A stretch of DNA of 64,000 bases from Ooceraea biroi. Lineage: Eukaryota; Arthropoda; Insecta; Hymenoptera; Formicidae. The stretch is from positions 4,778,144 to 4,842,143 of the forward strand of contig NC_039518.1 of NCBI RefSeq assembly GCF_003672135.1. Reading direction: 5' to 3'. Below, piece after piece: positions 22,538 through 35,789 of the stretch. The position numbers and the translations under genes are program-made. Under the pieces are notes generated by a model. It was given only the letters and a program-made list of their open reading frames with translations. It was not told the origin of the DNA and made no database searches. Within the stretch, counting starts at the first letter, position 1. Each line of letters opens with the position of its first letter.

Positions 22538-22703
22538 TTTTTTTTTCATTTATTTCATGTATGTAATTGCGCTCGAGCATAAACTCATTACCGCTTTCTA
22601 TCTCTTGCATTTTCTATTACTCTTGTTCTAAATTTCTTTCTTGTGTATTACTTCATTGTGTTTAATATTTCTTTTTTCTTTCAGGTTATTTGTATTAGTC
22701 GTC
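22538..22703 (-). mobile_element. 3' tail of an R1-type element at the 28S R1 site
   Basis: Nine T's (22538-22546; poly(A) in minus sense) directly abut the 14-bp R1 target sequence. The next ~157 bp match 35434-35591. The homology stops abruptly at 22703, where unrelated spacer sequence begins. Confidence 0.75.
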
Positions 22704-23755
22704 TATATTGTTTTTGTGGTTTTAATATTTTCTTCTCCCTTTATATATGTTAATATTATTAAATTACTTTATATATTTTTATATTAAGACTATTATCAAG
22801 CTAAAGCCTTTAACATAATAAAGTGTCGATTAGGTTACTAAGTAAATAATATTCTTGGTTAGATTAATAACAGACTACTGTACGTAAGCCTGTGGCTAAT
22901 AATAAGTAGTGAAGCAAAAATGGTAAAGAATTTGGTTGACTTCGTTACTTTTTCTAATAATTCTTTTTGCAAAAATTCTTCATTTTTTAATTAAGATTTA
23001 TTAATAAAGTCTATTTCTATTTGCTTCATTAATTATTTTATTTTTTCTTTTCTGAGTCCTTTCGTGCCGTCAGTTAATCTTCAATATCGTAAACTGAAAG
23101 TTGAATTTGTTATCAAGTTTTTCTTGAATATATCTAAAAATATTAGGTAAATAAAAATGCTTTAGACAAAAGTTGTTCAAATTAATTAGTAGAAAAAGAT
23201 GTAACAATAAAAAAAATGGGTTTCCATTTAAAAAATTCATTCTCACTCCACTTGACCTTGGAGGCGCCGCCACGGTTATATGAATATTATTATGTTATGT
23301 TCCCTCCGAAACCGTACACCTTTTGTAGGAAACATTTTTTTCAAAATGAATTGTTTACGAGATATTCCACCTGGTACGTTGAAATTTAACACCCTGTATA
23401 TATATGAATCTCGATTAGAACTATCGGAACTATAGTCAAAAATAATAATTTTTCACGCTTTTAGTACTTTAGAGGGGAAAGTGCCGTGCTAGATTCGCTA
23501 AGTTCGCACATTTTTTCAATTTCGATTTTTCAATAGAAGGAATCAGAACTCTTTTTAATTTTTATCAGGAGCTGTAGAACTATGAAAAGTGCTATTAGAA
23601 CTTTTAATATTTTTTCGATATTCGTAGAACGTCGTGTCAGCTTCAAAGATGATAAAACTGTCTAATCGCGCTTTTTCACAAATTAGTGTATACAATTATT
23701 ATTATATGGACATAAGAAATATTCCCGATCTGAAAAGAAAGTTGAGTTACATATT

Positions 23756-24080
23756 GTAATCCGGTAAGTATTCAGTTTAGTGGCCTCATTAAGCTCTTTC
23801 GAACTTTTGAGCGAAACGAAAGAATTAGACAGAAAAAAGCGTCGATTTACCCCGCGAAGCAAGATATCACTCATTAAAGTAAACCTTTTTAAGTTAGGAA
23901 ACTGTCATTATATTTAGTAATGTATTTGACAGATTTCCTAACCTGAAAAGTGATCACCTTTAACGTTAATATCCCGCTTTGCGGGCAGAGCGACGCTTTT
24001 CTACCAGATTCTTTCGTTTCGTGTAAATCGTCTCGAAAAGCTTAATGAGGCCGCTAAACTGAATATACTTACCGGATTAC
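23756..24080. repeat. 335-bp-type spacer palindrome (copy 2)
   Basis: It is the same structure as 17332-17666, shortened by scattered single-base deletions. Confidence 0.75.
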
Positions 24081-24179
24081 AGTACGTAACTCTCACGAGG
24101 ACGAGGGTTCGAGACCACTGATGTCTCGCTCTCGGTCTCGGATCGCTATGCGCTGCACGCATAGACGTATAATATATAT

Positions 24180-24446
24180 ACACTCTCTCTCTCTCTCTCT
24201 CTCGTCTCTCTCTCTCCTCTCTCTCTCTCTCTCGCCCTCTCACTCACTCGCCCCCCCCTCTCTCTCTCTCTCGCCCTCTCGCTCTCTCACCCTCTCACTC
24301 ACTCGCCCTCTCGCTCTCTCACCCTCTCACTCACTCGCCCTCTCGCTCTCTCACCCTCTCCTCTCCCTCTCGCTCTCTCACCCTCTCGCTCTCTCACCTC
24401 TCGCTCTCTCACTCACTTACTATTCACTCACTCACTCGTTCTCTCG
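24180..24446. repeat. (CT)n-rich microsatellite tract (copy 2)
   Basis: It is the same tract as 17765-18012 with a different repeat number. Confidence 0.95.
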
Positions 24447-25424
24447 CAAATAGATCTTTTCTCTCTCAATACGCGTTCTTTCACTACATCGCGTCGTACA
24501 CTTGTACACCGACCGGCGGAGATACTGTCCATATATCCGTGTGACTTACACATGACGGTCGGGTCGATAAGTTAAAGTTTTCTAATGTAGAGCCTCTACA
24601 TACATATGATCGTTATGTGTGTGTCACACGTAAACGGAGCTGCTGCCATCTCGACGAAAAAGAACGAACTGTACAAACGACGACACGACGTTTCTTAAAT
24701 GAAATTTTCCAATTTCAGACTTTGCATCGCCATATCTCCGCTCGTAGGGCACGTACAGGAAAAATAAAAACACTTTTATCATGTAATTCGACCCAAGCTA
24801 TCCATTGAGCTACTTAGAAGTTGATTCGTTCAGCGGTTATTGAGATCTAATAATCTGAGTGTTGCGAAACGCGTCGCTTCGCGTAAAGAGTCACGGCGCG
24901 TCTCGCTGCGCGTATACTTGGCGTGAGACACTACCGTGTCTCTTGATCTTGATTTTCAATAATTACTCACAAATCTTGTTAGTTATTAAATAAAATGAAC
25001 ACATTTACAGTTTTGCAAACTAAGAAAGTGATTATAAATATCTCTTTTCATTACTTAGTCGATACACATAATTTACATGTAAAGTACAGATTATAGGTAG
25101 GATAACATGTTTAATGCGACCCGGGCACGCCAAGTACTTCAATGTCGTCATGTGATAAGAGAGTATGAATGGAAAACATTTGGATAAAATACTCAAACTG
25201 AATTGCTTCGAGTACTTGGCTAGTTAACTATTAATTTCATATTTAGTTTCGATTTTTATAAATAGCATTTTAAACTTTTTGTTGCGTACAGGTGAGATAT
25301 TTTTACGTACTTGGCGTACTTTTTTCACCTTATAAGGTTTTTTTTATGATCTCATTGCTTTTTGTAAACATTTTATTTATACTTTTTCTGCAAAAAATAT
25401 ATTTGCATTTTTAACATTTCGAGG

Positions 25425-26545
25425 TCAACTGCACTTTTGTACTTTCGAATCATTTATAATTGCCATTCGGTACCTTTAGCACGTACTATGTTTGTATAAT
25501 GTCCATCAATTGTACTTTACCTTCATGAAAAGTTCCACTAATCTATAATTTTATATATGTTCGCACCAATAGAGATCTTTTCCGTAGGTATACCTTTAAT
25601 TTTTAAATCTGTTATTTTAATAATTTTTGTATCACTAATTTTAAATAACAATAACTGTAAGATGATAACACTTCGTGTTATACTTATGTCAGTCTTGCAA
25701 GTATAAGAGTAGCACCACAATTAGTATATATTTTTTCCACATTATTCCAATGTAAAAAACTACATTGTATTAATTCTTGTAAGGTGTATGACTTTTTTAA
25801 ATTGTCAGATAATTGGAGCAATAATATATAATTTGTATAAATTTTTGTGTTTGTATAATTGCATCCTTACATCGCAAAATTATGTTTAATTGATGCTCGA
25901 TTACACTCTTTATTTATATTATCTATGTTATTAATAAGATGTATAATAAACTCACTAACATCTTGTCGAATCTTTTCAAAATATTGATGTCTTGCCAATT
26001 GCCGTATTGCCATTATATTAATAGTGTTATTGTTTGATACGTAACAATCAATAATATCATTAGTTTTGTAGAGTTCTTTTTCGAAAGAACTTCGGGTTTA
26101 AAGATATCATTAGTTTTGTAGAGTTCTTTTTTGAAGAACTTCGGTTGAAGATATAGTTTTGTAAGATTCTTTTGAAAGAATTTCGGTTTGAAAGAACTGC
26201 GAGCGTTTATACTTGGCGCTTTTTATACCTTTTTTTAAAAAGGTAATTTTTTTGTGATTTCACACATTTTGTAGTGTGAAGTATGTTATTCTTTCTTTTT
26301 ATTAACGGCATTAATAACATTTATTATCAGCAAAATGATTTGTTAATATCATTAGTTTTGTAGAATTCTTTTTTGAAAGAACTTCGGGCGCGTATACTTG
26401 GCGCTTTTTTGTACCTTTTTTTAAAAGGTAATTTTGTTGTGATTTCACACATTTTGTAGTGTGAAGTATTATCCTTTTTATACCTATAGCTGAGGATTGT
26501 AACACGAAACATTATCTGTATTTGTAAACCATGTAAAAAACCCCA
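25425..26545 (-). pseudogene. USP-like domain fossil (copy 2, partial block)
   Basis: It repeats the fossil at 19005-20150 with extra single-base deletions, for example in the stretch before TNCGATS at about 25697. These break the frame that is still open in the other two copies. Confidence 0.55.
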
Positions 26546-29500
26546 ACAATATTTTGCCGTAATATTGATTTTGACAATTCTCTTGAAGCAATTACTTTTG
26601 ACAATGGACCATGGTTAAAGCAAAAACTAAAATAGTAGGGAGGACTCTGCCCACTTAACTCATTGGTTCTTCGTTTTCGAAGCTTCTTATGGTGGATCGA
26701 AAACTTAAGTGGTGGGATTGGTCTCACGGTGCGTCAGTGGGGACGATGAGCTCAACGGTGAGCTCAACGCTTACAAAAGATAAACGTATTTTGACGCGTA
26801 AGTTCAACATGAAATTCTCAGTACAGAATTATCGCTCATCTGTTACTTTTTAATCAACCGGAGTTTCTCCGAATCAAATGGCAGCTGCAACTTCCTGCCG
26901 ATATGTCTTGCTCGAGATATCTATTCAACCTTTGATTAAGACAGCGGTCTTGGATTATTATTTCAATCAGGTGCCGACAAGTCACCGTCTTTTACAATTA
27001 GTCATCATGAAATAATAATCCTTTGTGAATTTAAATCTTTATTCCTTTGTTTCTTAACGCTGTGTTCACTATCTTATTTAAATTAATATTTAAATAATTC
27101 TGTAATGTTCACAAATGTAATTCTTAAAATTATAACGCTTGACATATGCATTTTATATGCTCCTAGTCTTATGCATGAATTATTATAAGACCTTGCATAC
27201 GTCTACTTAATAATATGGCGCACTCAGCTGAACAATAATCATTATAAATTATTGTAAAATCAATTATTGGTATCATGAGCCTTTAATAATGTAATTAAAT
27301 CATCTAAAATTATTATTTCAATATACCATTCTAATAAACTTATAAAATCTCACTCAACCAATAATTGTCTTATACTTATAGGGATACTTATATATAGATA
27401 TACACGTGTATGCATTTGCACGTCTATTCTTTGGTTATTATAAATTATTAATAAAGCAACTATTGGTGTGCCGGGTTTAATATTATAATTAAACCGTATA
27501 AAATTATTATTCCAATACAATTTTAGTCTTATTTAATTCATAAAATATTAAATAACCAATAATTGTTTTATGGATTATACGCACATATATAAGTGTGTGC
27601 GTACATGGTATGGTTAATACACTTAATTATTAACGGATTAAATCCGTAATAATTATATACTTAAATTAATGCTCCGTAACATAAAATATTCCTTTAAATA
27701 AATTCAATAATCCTTACTATGTATGTAATACCATGTGTAATATACTTTTATTCATAATTAATTAACGATTTATTCTTTTCTTAATATTTTTGGGTTAACA
27801 ACTTATTTCCTTTTATATTAAATTGCTCACTAATTGATTTTGACTTTAATTGTTTTTAACTTTGTAACTTCTAAACTATTAATATTTCATTAAAACTTTC
27901 TACACTATAAATATTGAAAAATAACGCTGATTTGTTTAACGAATAGTGACTTTGCAATTTTTGCGGTTTCTCAATGATCCCGTGGTGCGATAAGGAAAAT
28001 TTCATCAAAGGTACCATCAGCCTAGCTAAACAGGATGATTCCCAAAAGTTGTTGGTCACTTCCGTAAAAATGATTATTTTCAAAATCTGAGGTCCCTATT
28101 AATTTCCTCTTATGACCTAGATGCTTCAAAATAATTATAACAAATTATTTCCTTACGGTTCAAATTTTAGACCCAAAAACATTGGTGAAATTTTATTGCA
28201 ATTTCGTAAGTTTAAATATGTACTTCTTCTTGACTAAGAATGTAGATAAATATTCTATATTCTTTTACTTATAAAATTTTTCTCCTTGTAGGTTATAAAA
28301 ATAATCTTTATTTTCCTGTACGATAAATTACTTCAAATGTGGTAATACAATTTACTATACTCACAAAAACTATTTCATTGTATAATAAAATCAATTCCAA
28401 AATTTACTCCTTTAATTGTTATTAATGACACCTTATTACCTTATACAACAATCAACACCAAATGTCTCCATAAATTATAATAACTGTCAAAGCTACACTG
28501 TTACTTAATAAAACTCAATTCCGCCGTCATTAATTTTACTCTTGTCCTAAATAACAAATTGATTTTTCCCGTTTTTATATAATAACCGACCTTATTGGTT
28601 TTAACGAAAATTACCTACTTGCAAAGGACTTTACTATAGTATAATAAAATCCATTTCAAATCCATTTGTTTCTTTGTTATAAAAAATAATTAAATATTTT
28701 ATCCTATCAATAACCCAAATGTATTAAGCCAAATTGTAATAGTTATCAATGGCTATATAACCATATAATAAGATATATTTTCAAACCAATTCTTTCAATT
28801 ATTACAACTAACATGAATACTTTTTATATAATAAACAATATTAAATATCTCAATGGTTTTGCTATACCTACAAAAACCTTCATGGTATTACAATTCAAAC
28901 GATCTTATATATTACCAATCTCGTAATATTATATTATAAATCTATCAAATTATTAATGATAAATGTTTCAAAATTATTTTATTTAACTGCTAGAACATAT
29001 AAAACTGTTTTTATATATTTTACTGATTTTATGTATGTTTTTGTGTTTTTATGTTTCAGACAATATATATAAACGTGACTGAATTAATTAAATAAATCTA
29101 TCATAAAGCATAATAACTAAGTTATACATATATATTGTTTTTGTGGTTTTAATATTTTCTTCTCCCTTTATATATGTTAATATTATTAACATTACTTTAT
29201 ATATTTTTATATTAAGACTATTATCAAGCTAAAGCCTTTAACATAATAAAAGTGTCGATTAGGTTACTAAGTAAATAATATTCTTGGTTAGATTAATAAC
29301 AGACTACTGTACGTAAGCCTGTGGCTAATAATAAGTAGTGAAGCAAAAATGGTAAAGAATTTGGTTGACTTCGTTACTTTTTCTAATAATTCTTTTTGCA
29401 AAAATTCTTTCATTTTTTAATTAAGATTTATTAATAAAGTCTATTTCTTATTTGCTTCATTAATTATTTTATTTTTTCTTTTCTGAGTCCTTTCGTGCCG

Positions 29501-30195
29501 TCAGTTAATCTTCAATATCGTAAACTGAATGTTGAATTTGTTATCAAGTTTTTCTTGAATATCTTAAAAATATTAGGTAAATAAAAAAATGCTTTAGACA
29601 AAAGTTGTTCAAATTAATTAGTAGAAAAAGATGTAACAATAAAAAAAATGGGTTTCCATTTAAAAAATTCATTCTCACCTCCACTTGACCTTGGAGGCGC
29701 CGCCCACGGTTATATGAATATTATTATGTTATGTTCCCTCCGAAACCGTACACCTTTTGTAGGAAACATTTTTTTCTAAAATGCATTGTTTACGAGATAT
29801 TCCACCTGGTACGTTTGAAATTTAACACCCTGTATATATATGAATCTCGATTAGAACTATCGGGAACTATAGTCAAAAATAATAATTTTTCACGCGTTTT
29901 AGTACTTTAGAGGGGAAAGTGCCGTGCTAGATTCGCTAAGTTCGCACATTTTTTCAATTTCGATTTTTCAATAGAAGGAATACAGAACTCTTTTTAATTT
30001 TTATCAGGAGCTGTAGAACTATGAAAAGTGCTATTAGAACTTTTAATATTTTTTCGATATTCGTAGAACGTCGTGTCAGCTTCAAAGATGTATAAAACTG
30101 TCTAATCGCGCTTTTTCACAAATTAGTGTATACAATTATTATTATATGGACATAAGAAATATTCCCGATCTGAAAAGAAAGTTGAGTTACATATT

Positions 30196-30530
30196 GTAAT
30201 CCGGTAAGTATTCAGTTTAGTGGCCTCATTAAGCTCTTTCGAGACTGTTTGAGCGAAACGAAAGAATTAGACAGAAAAAAGCGTCGATTTACCCCGCGAA
30301 GCAAGATATCACTCATTAAAGTAAACCACTTTTTAAGTTAGGAAACCTGTCATTATATTTAGTAATGTATTTGACAGATTTCCTAACCTGAAAAGTGATC
30401 ACCTTTAACGATTAATATCCCGCTTTGCGGGGCAGAGCGACGCTTTTTTCTACCAGATTCTTTCGTTTCGTGTAAATCGTCTCGAAAGAGCTTAATGAGG
30501 CCGCTAAACTGAATATACTTACCGGATTAC
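30196..30530. repeat. 335-bp spacer palindrome (copy 3)
   Basis: It has the same arms as 17332-17666. Differences are few and partly compensated across the stem (AGCTCTTTCGAGAC versus GTCTCGAAAGAGCT). Confidence 0.75.
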
Positions 30531-30629
30531 AGTACGTAACTCTCACGAGGCGAGGGTTCGAGACCACTGATGTCTCGCTCTCGGTCTCGGATCGCTATGC
30601 GCTGCACGCATAGACGTATAATATATATA

Positions 30630-30895
30630 CACTCTCTCTCTCTCTCTCTCTCGCCCCCTCTCTCTCTCTCTCTCGCCCTCTCACTCACTCGCCCCCCCTC
30701 TCTCTCTCTCTCTCGCCCTCTCGCTCTCTCACCCTCTCACTCACTCGCCCTCTCGCTCTCTCACCCTCTCACTCACTCGCCCTCTCGCTCTCTCACCCTC
30801 TCGCTCTCTCACCCTCTCGCTCTCTCACCCTCTCGCTCTCTCACCCTCTCGCTCTCTCACTCACTTACTCATTCACTCACTCACTCGTTCTCTCG
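30630..30895. repeat. (CT)n-rich microsatellite tract (copy 3)
   Basis: It is equivalent to 17765-18012, with a shorter pure CT run and one more CTCTCACC unit. Confidence 0.95.
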
Positions 30896-31884
30896 CAAAT
30901 AGATCTTTTCTCTCTCCAATACGCGTTCTTTCACTACATCGCGTCGTACACTTGTACACCGACCGGCGGAGATACTGTCCATATATCCGTGTGACTTACA
31001 CATGACGGTCGGGTCGATAAGTTAAAGTTTTCTAATGTAGAGCCTCTACATACATATGATCGTTATGTGTGTGTCACACGTAAACGGAGCTGCTGCCATC
31101 TCGACGAAAAAGAACGAACTGTACAAACGACGACGACGACGTTTCTTAAATGAAATTTTCCAATTTCAGACTTTGCATCGCCATATCTCCGCTCGTAGGG
31201 CACGTACAGGAAAAATAAAAACACTTTTATCATGTAATTCGACCCCAAGCTATCCATTGAGCCTACTTAGAAGTTGATTCGTTCAGCGGTTATTGAGATC
31301 TAATAATCTGAGTGTCTGCGAACGCGTCGCTTCGCGTAAAGAGTCACGGCGCGGTCTCGCTGCGCGTATACTTGGCGTGAGACACTACCGTGTCTCTTGA
31401 TCTTGATTTTCAATAATTACTCACAAATCTTGTTAGTTATAAATAAAATGAACACATTTACAGTTTTGCAAACTAAGAAAGTGATTATAAATATCTCTTT
31501 TCATTACTTAGTCGATACACATAATTTACATGTAAAGTACAGATTATAGGTAGGATAACATGTTTTAATGCGACCCGGGCACGCCAAGTACTTCAATGTC
31601 GTCATGTGATAAGAGAGTATGAATGGAAAACATTTGGATAAAATACTCAAACTGAATTGCTTCGAGGTACTTGGCTAGTTAACTATTAATTTCATATTTA
31701 GTTTCGATTTTTATAAATAGCATTTTAAACTTTTTGTTGCGTACAAGGTGAGATTTTTTACGTACTTGGCGTACTTTTTTCACCTTTATAAGGTTTTTTT
31801 TATGATCTCATTGCTTTTTGTAAACATTTTTTATTTATACTTTTTCTGCAAAAAATATATTTGCATTTTTAACATTTCGAGGTC

Positions 31885-33030
31885 AACTGCACTTTTGTAC
31901 TTTCGAATCATTTATTAATTGCCATTCGGTACCTTTAGCACGTACTATGTTTGTATAATGTCCATCAATTGTACTTTTACCTTCATGAAAAGTTCCACTA
32001 ATCTATAATTTTATATATGTTCGCACCAATAGAGATCTTTTCCGTAGGTATACCTTTAATTTTTAAATCTGTTATTTTAATAATTTTTGTATCACTAATT
32101 TTAAATAACAATAACTGTAAGATGATAACACTTCGTGTTATACTTATGTCAGTCTTTGCAAGTATAGAAGTAGCACCACAATTAGTATATATTTTTTCCA
32201 CATTATTCCAATGTAAAAAACTACATTGTATTAATTCTTGTAAGGTGTATGACTTTTTTAAATTGTCAGATAATTGGAGCAATAATATATAATTTGTATA
32301 AATTTTTGTGTTTGTATAATTGCATACCTTACATCGCAAAATTATGTTTAATTGATGCTCGATTACACTCTTTATTTATATTATCTATGTTATTAATAAG
32401 ATGTATAATAAACTCACTAACATCTTGTCGAATCTTTTCAAAATATTGATGTCTTGCCAATTGCCGTATTGCCATTATATTAATAGTGTTATTGTTTGAT
32501 ACGTAACAATCAATAATATCATTAGTTTTGTAGAGTTCTTTTTCGAAAGAACTTCGGGTTTGAAAGATATCATTAGTTTTGTAGAGTTCTTTTTTGAAAG
32601 AACTTCGGGTTTGAAAGATATCAGTTTTGTAGAGTTCTTTTTTGAAAGAATTTCGGGTTTGAAAGAACTGCGAGCGTTTATACTTGGCGCTTTTTTATAC
32701 CTTTTTTTAAAAAGGTAATTTTATTGTGATTTCACACATTTTGTAGTGTGAAGTATGTTATTCTTTTCTTTTTATTAACGGCATTAATAACATTTATTAT
32801 CAGCAAAATGATTTGTTAATATCATTAGTTTTGTAGAATTCTTTTTTGAAAGAACTTCGGGCGCGTATACTTGGCGCTTTTTTGTACCTTTTTTTAAAAA
32901 GGTAATTTTGTTGTGATTTCACACATTTTGTAGTGTGAAGTATTATCCTTTTTTATACTATATGAGGATTTGTATAACACGAAACATTATCTGTATTTTG
33001 TAAACCATGTAAAAAACCCCCAAGCAATAT
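31885..33030 (-). pseudogene. USP-like domain fossil (copy 3)
   Basis: It matches the fossil at 19005-20150 with the same landmarks. The Cys box is near 32965-33006, the CxxC and beta stretch at 31998-32339, and the His box at about 31890-31986. The identity with copy 1 shows that the fragment was already in the spacer before the block was duplicated. Confidence 0.6.
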
Positions 33031-33576
33031 TTTGCCGTAATATTTGATTTTGACAATTCTCTTGAAGCAATTACTTTTGACAATGACCATGGTACATCTT
33101 TCACTTTGCGATAGCGTTCTTTTGTAACAATAATTTACAATGAGATTTTAAGGCATAAAACTTAAAATTTAGGCTCGATTGCACCTTTGTGTTTTTATAA
33201 AGGGCACATAAAAAAAAGACGAAGAGTGAATTAAGAGTGAATATTCTCAATTATAAGCTTTATAATAAATATTCCAAATATTTTACTATTTTACTTTTTT
33301 AATTATATCGATATCTTAACAAATGGCAAAGTTAGCTATTTTTTATTTACACAAATGTTAATACCTTTTGACAGTTCAACTACAAACGAAACAACTAGAA
33401 ACGATTTTGAAAAAGACAGCGCAAGTGGATTCGCGATATCTTAACAAATGGCAAAGGTAGCTATTTTTCATTTAAACAAATGTTAATTAATATCTTTTGC
33501 ACAGTTCAACTACAAACAAAACGAAACTACAAACGATTGTCAAAAAGTCAGCGCAATCAGATTCGCGATATCTCAA

Positions 33577-33985
33577 TTCTAATGTAGAGCCTCTACATAT
33601 GATCGTTATGTGTGAGTCACACGGATATACCAATAGCATCTCCGCCGGTCGGTATAAACGGAGCTACTGCCATCTCGACAAAAAAGAACGAACTGTATAA
33701 ACGACGACGACGACGACGTTTCTTAAATGAAATTTTCCAATTTCAGACTTTGCATCGCCATATCTCCGCTCGTAGGGCACGTACAGGAAAACTAAAAACA
33801 CTTTTATTATATAATTCGACCCCAAGCTATCCATTGAGCCTACTTAGAAGTTGATCCGTTCAGCGGTTATTGAGATCTAATAATCTGAGTGTCTGCGAAA
33901 GCGTCGCTTCGCGTAATAGTGTCACGGTACGGTCTCGCTGCGCGTATACTTGGTGCGAGACACTACCGTGTCGTTTGATAAATTG
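33577..33985 (+). repeat. Spacer module, second copy in block 3
   Basis: It is equivalent to 20695-21100, next to the 28S 3' end. Confidence 0.8.
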
Positions 33986-34317
33986 AACCGGTGCTATTGA
34001 CCGGTTAGTGCCGCAAGTTCCTCGCGGCGTGTTGCTTCGAGGGCGACACCTCCGGAGCGGAAGGCGACCGCGACCAGTCCCTCGCAGCGTGTTGCTTCAT
34101 GGCGCGACGCGTCCGGTGCTTCTGACTGGGTCGTGCCGCAAGTTCCTCCCGGCGTGTTGCTTTCCGGGCGACACCTCCGTGTGCAGCTAGTGAGAAGCGC
34201 AAGTCCCCCGCGGCGTGTTGGCTCTCGAGCCGGCTCACCGGTTCCTGCCGCCAAGCCCCCGCGACGTGTTGTTTCGCGTTCGTCGAAGCGCTGGTCTCGC
34301 TCTCTCGAGGAGTACGA

Positions 34318-35335
34318 GACGAATCCCCAAGTCGAGGGCTAAGTCTCAACAGATCGCAGCGTGGTAACTGCTCTACCGAGTACAACACCCCGCCAGGTAC
34401 CTAAGTCGTCTACAGACGATTCCGAGTCTCGACATCGAACTCGCGAAACCCACGATCGACCGCTAGACGCCGTGCCGTCGTGACGGTGGGATCCCGTCGA
34501 CGGGCGGTGGTGCCGTACGGCAAACCGGGCTCGCGCGACGGCCGGCCCCGTGGACCGGTCGCCTAGTAGTGTCACATTGTTTTGAGCCTTTCGACCCACG
34601 AGACTCCTAGAGATATCATTGCCACCTTTGACTAGAGAGGATACGGCCTTAGAGGCGTTCAGGCATAATCCCACGGATGGTAGCTTCACACCACCGGCCG
34701 CTCGACCGAGTGCGTGAACCAAATGTCCGAACCTGCGACGGTCTAAACCCAGCTCACGTTCCCTGTTGGCGGGTGAACAATCCGACGCTTGGCGAATTCT
34801 GCTTCGCAATGATAGGAAGAGCCGACATCAAAGGATCAAAAAGCGACGTCGCTATGAACGCTTGGCAGCCACAAGCTAGTTATCCCTGTAATAACTTTTC
34901 TGACACCTCTTGCTGAAAACTCTTCAAGCCAAAAGGATCGATAGGCCGTGCTTTCGCAGTCTCTATGCGTACTGAACATCGAGATCAAGCCAGCTTTTGC
35001 CCTTTTGCTCCACGCGAGGTTTCTGTCCTCGCTGAGCTGGCCTTAGGACACCTGCGTTATTCTTTGACAGATGTACCGCCCCAGTCAAACTCCCCGCCTG
35101 ACAGTGTCCTTGAATCGGATCACGCGGGAGTATAAACGGCGATCGGCCGAAGCCTCACGCCACTCTGACACGCTTGGCTCTAGAACACCGTGACCACCGG
35201 GGCGCGAGGCCCACGGGGCACGCGCTCCGCCTAACCGAGTAAGTAAGGAAACGATGAAAGTAGTGGTATTTCACCGGCGATGTTACCAACTCCCACTTAT
35301 GCTACACCTCTCATGTCTCCTTACATGCCAGACTG

Positions 35336-35369
<34 letters not shown>

Positions 35370-35424
35370 ATTTTTCCAAGCCCGTTCCCTTGGCAGTGGT
35401 TTCGCTAGATAGTAGATAGGGACA
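34318..35424 (-). rRNA. 28S rRNA 3' part, pseudogene copy 2, ends at R1 site
   Basis: It is the same sequence as copy 1, from the R1 target at 35411-35424 to about 34318. It has the same deletion (GACCGTCG|CAGGTTCGG, junction at 34735/34736). It also has the same domain V changes (34868-34900: GGCTGCCAAGC, AACTAGCTTG, GTTATTACAGG). Shared lesions mean that an already defective unit was duplicated. The reading frames across this GC-rich region are artefacts of rRNA. Confidence 0.9.
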
Positions 35425-35789
35425 TTTTTTTTTCATTTATTTCATGTATGTAATTGCGGCTCGAGCATAAACTCATTACCGCTTTCTATCTCTTGCATTT
35501 TTCTATTACTCTTGTTCTAAATTTCTTTCTTGTTATTACTTCATTGTGTTTAATATTTCTTTTTTCTTTCAGGTTATTTGTATTAGTCGTCAAAATCTGG
35601 GTCTCTTTGCCGTAAGGATGTCTTTCCGTTGCCTGTCCCTAGCCTCGTGGAGGCGGACCCATTATTCTAGCGTAAGGTAAGTATCTCTAATTTTATACAT
35701 TTCTCCAACAAAATTTGAAAATTGTCTAAAACTCTCCTGAGTGTCAATTAATTTATGTGTATTTTCTTTATATTACATTAATTCTGGAT

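Larger units (their letters stand above)
13754..22703 (-). repeat. rDNA block 1: spacer, 28S 3' part and R1 3' tail
   Basis: This block is repeated almost exactly at 26613-35591, with an offset of 12,859 rising to 12,888 bp through small deletions. In ribosomal sense (minus) the order is R1 3' tail, 28S 3' part, spacer module, USP-like fossil, second spacer module with (CT)n, 335-bp hairpin, and long AT-rich spacer to 13754. Single-base deletions relative to the other block cluster right of about 21380. Confidence 0.85.
22704..26612 (-). repeat. Partial spacer block 2, rich in single-base deletions
   Basis: It corresponds to 16264-20211 of block 1 and 29137-33092 of block 3, from TATATTGTTTTTGTGG to GACAATGGACCATGG. 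It differs from them mainly by many missing single bases, often in homopolymers. Both ends are abrupt: at 22703/22704 there is no evident homology, and at 26613 only GGT is shared. This is consistent with a low-quality or chimeric assembly patch. Confidence 0.75.
26613..35591 (-). repeat. rDNA block 3: spacer, 28S 3' part and R1 3' tail
   Basis: It is nearly identical to block 1. It begins at GGTTAAAGCAAAAACTAAAA (13754 equivalent) and runs through 28S to the R1 tail, where it continues past 35591 into sequence absent from block 1. 26613-30195 is AT-rich non-coding spacer. Confidence 0.85.
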
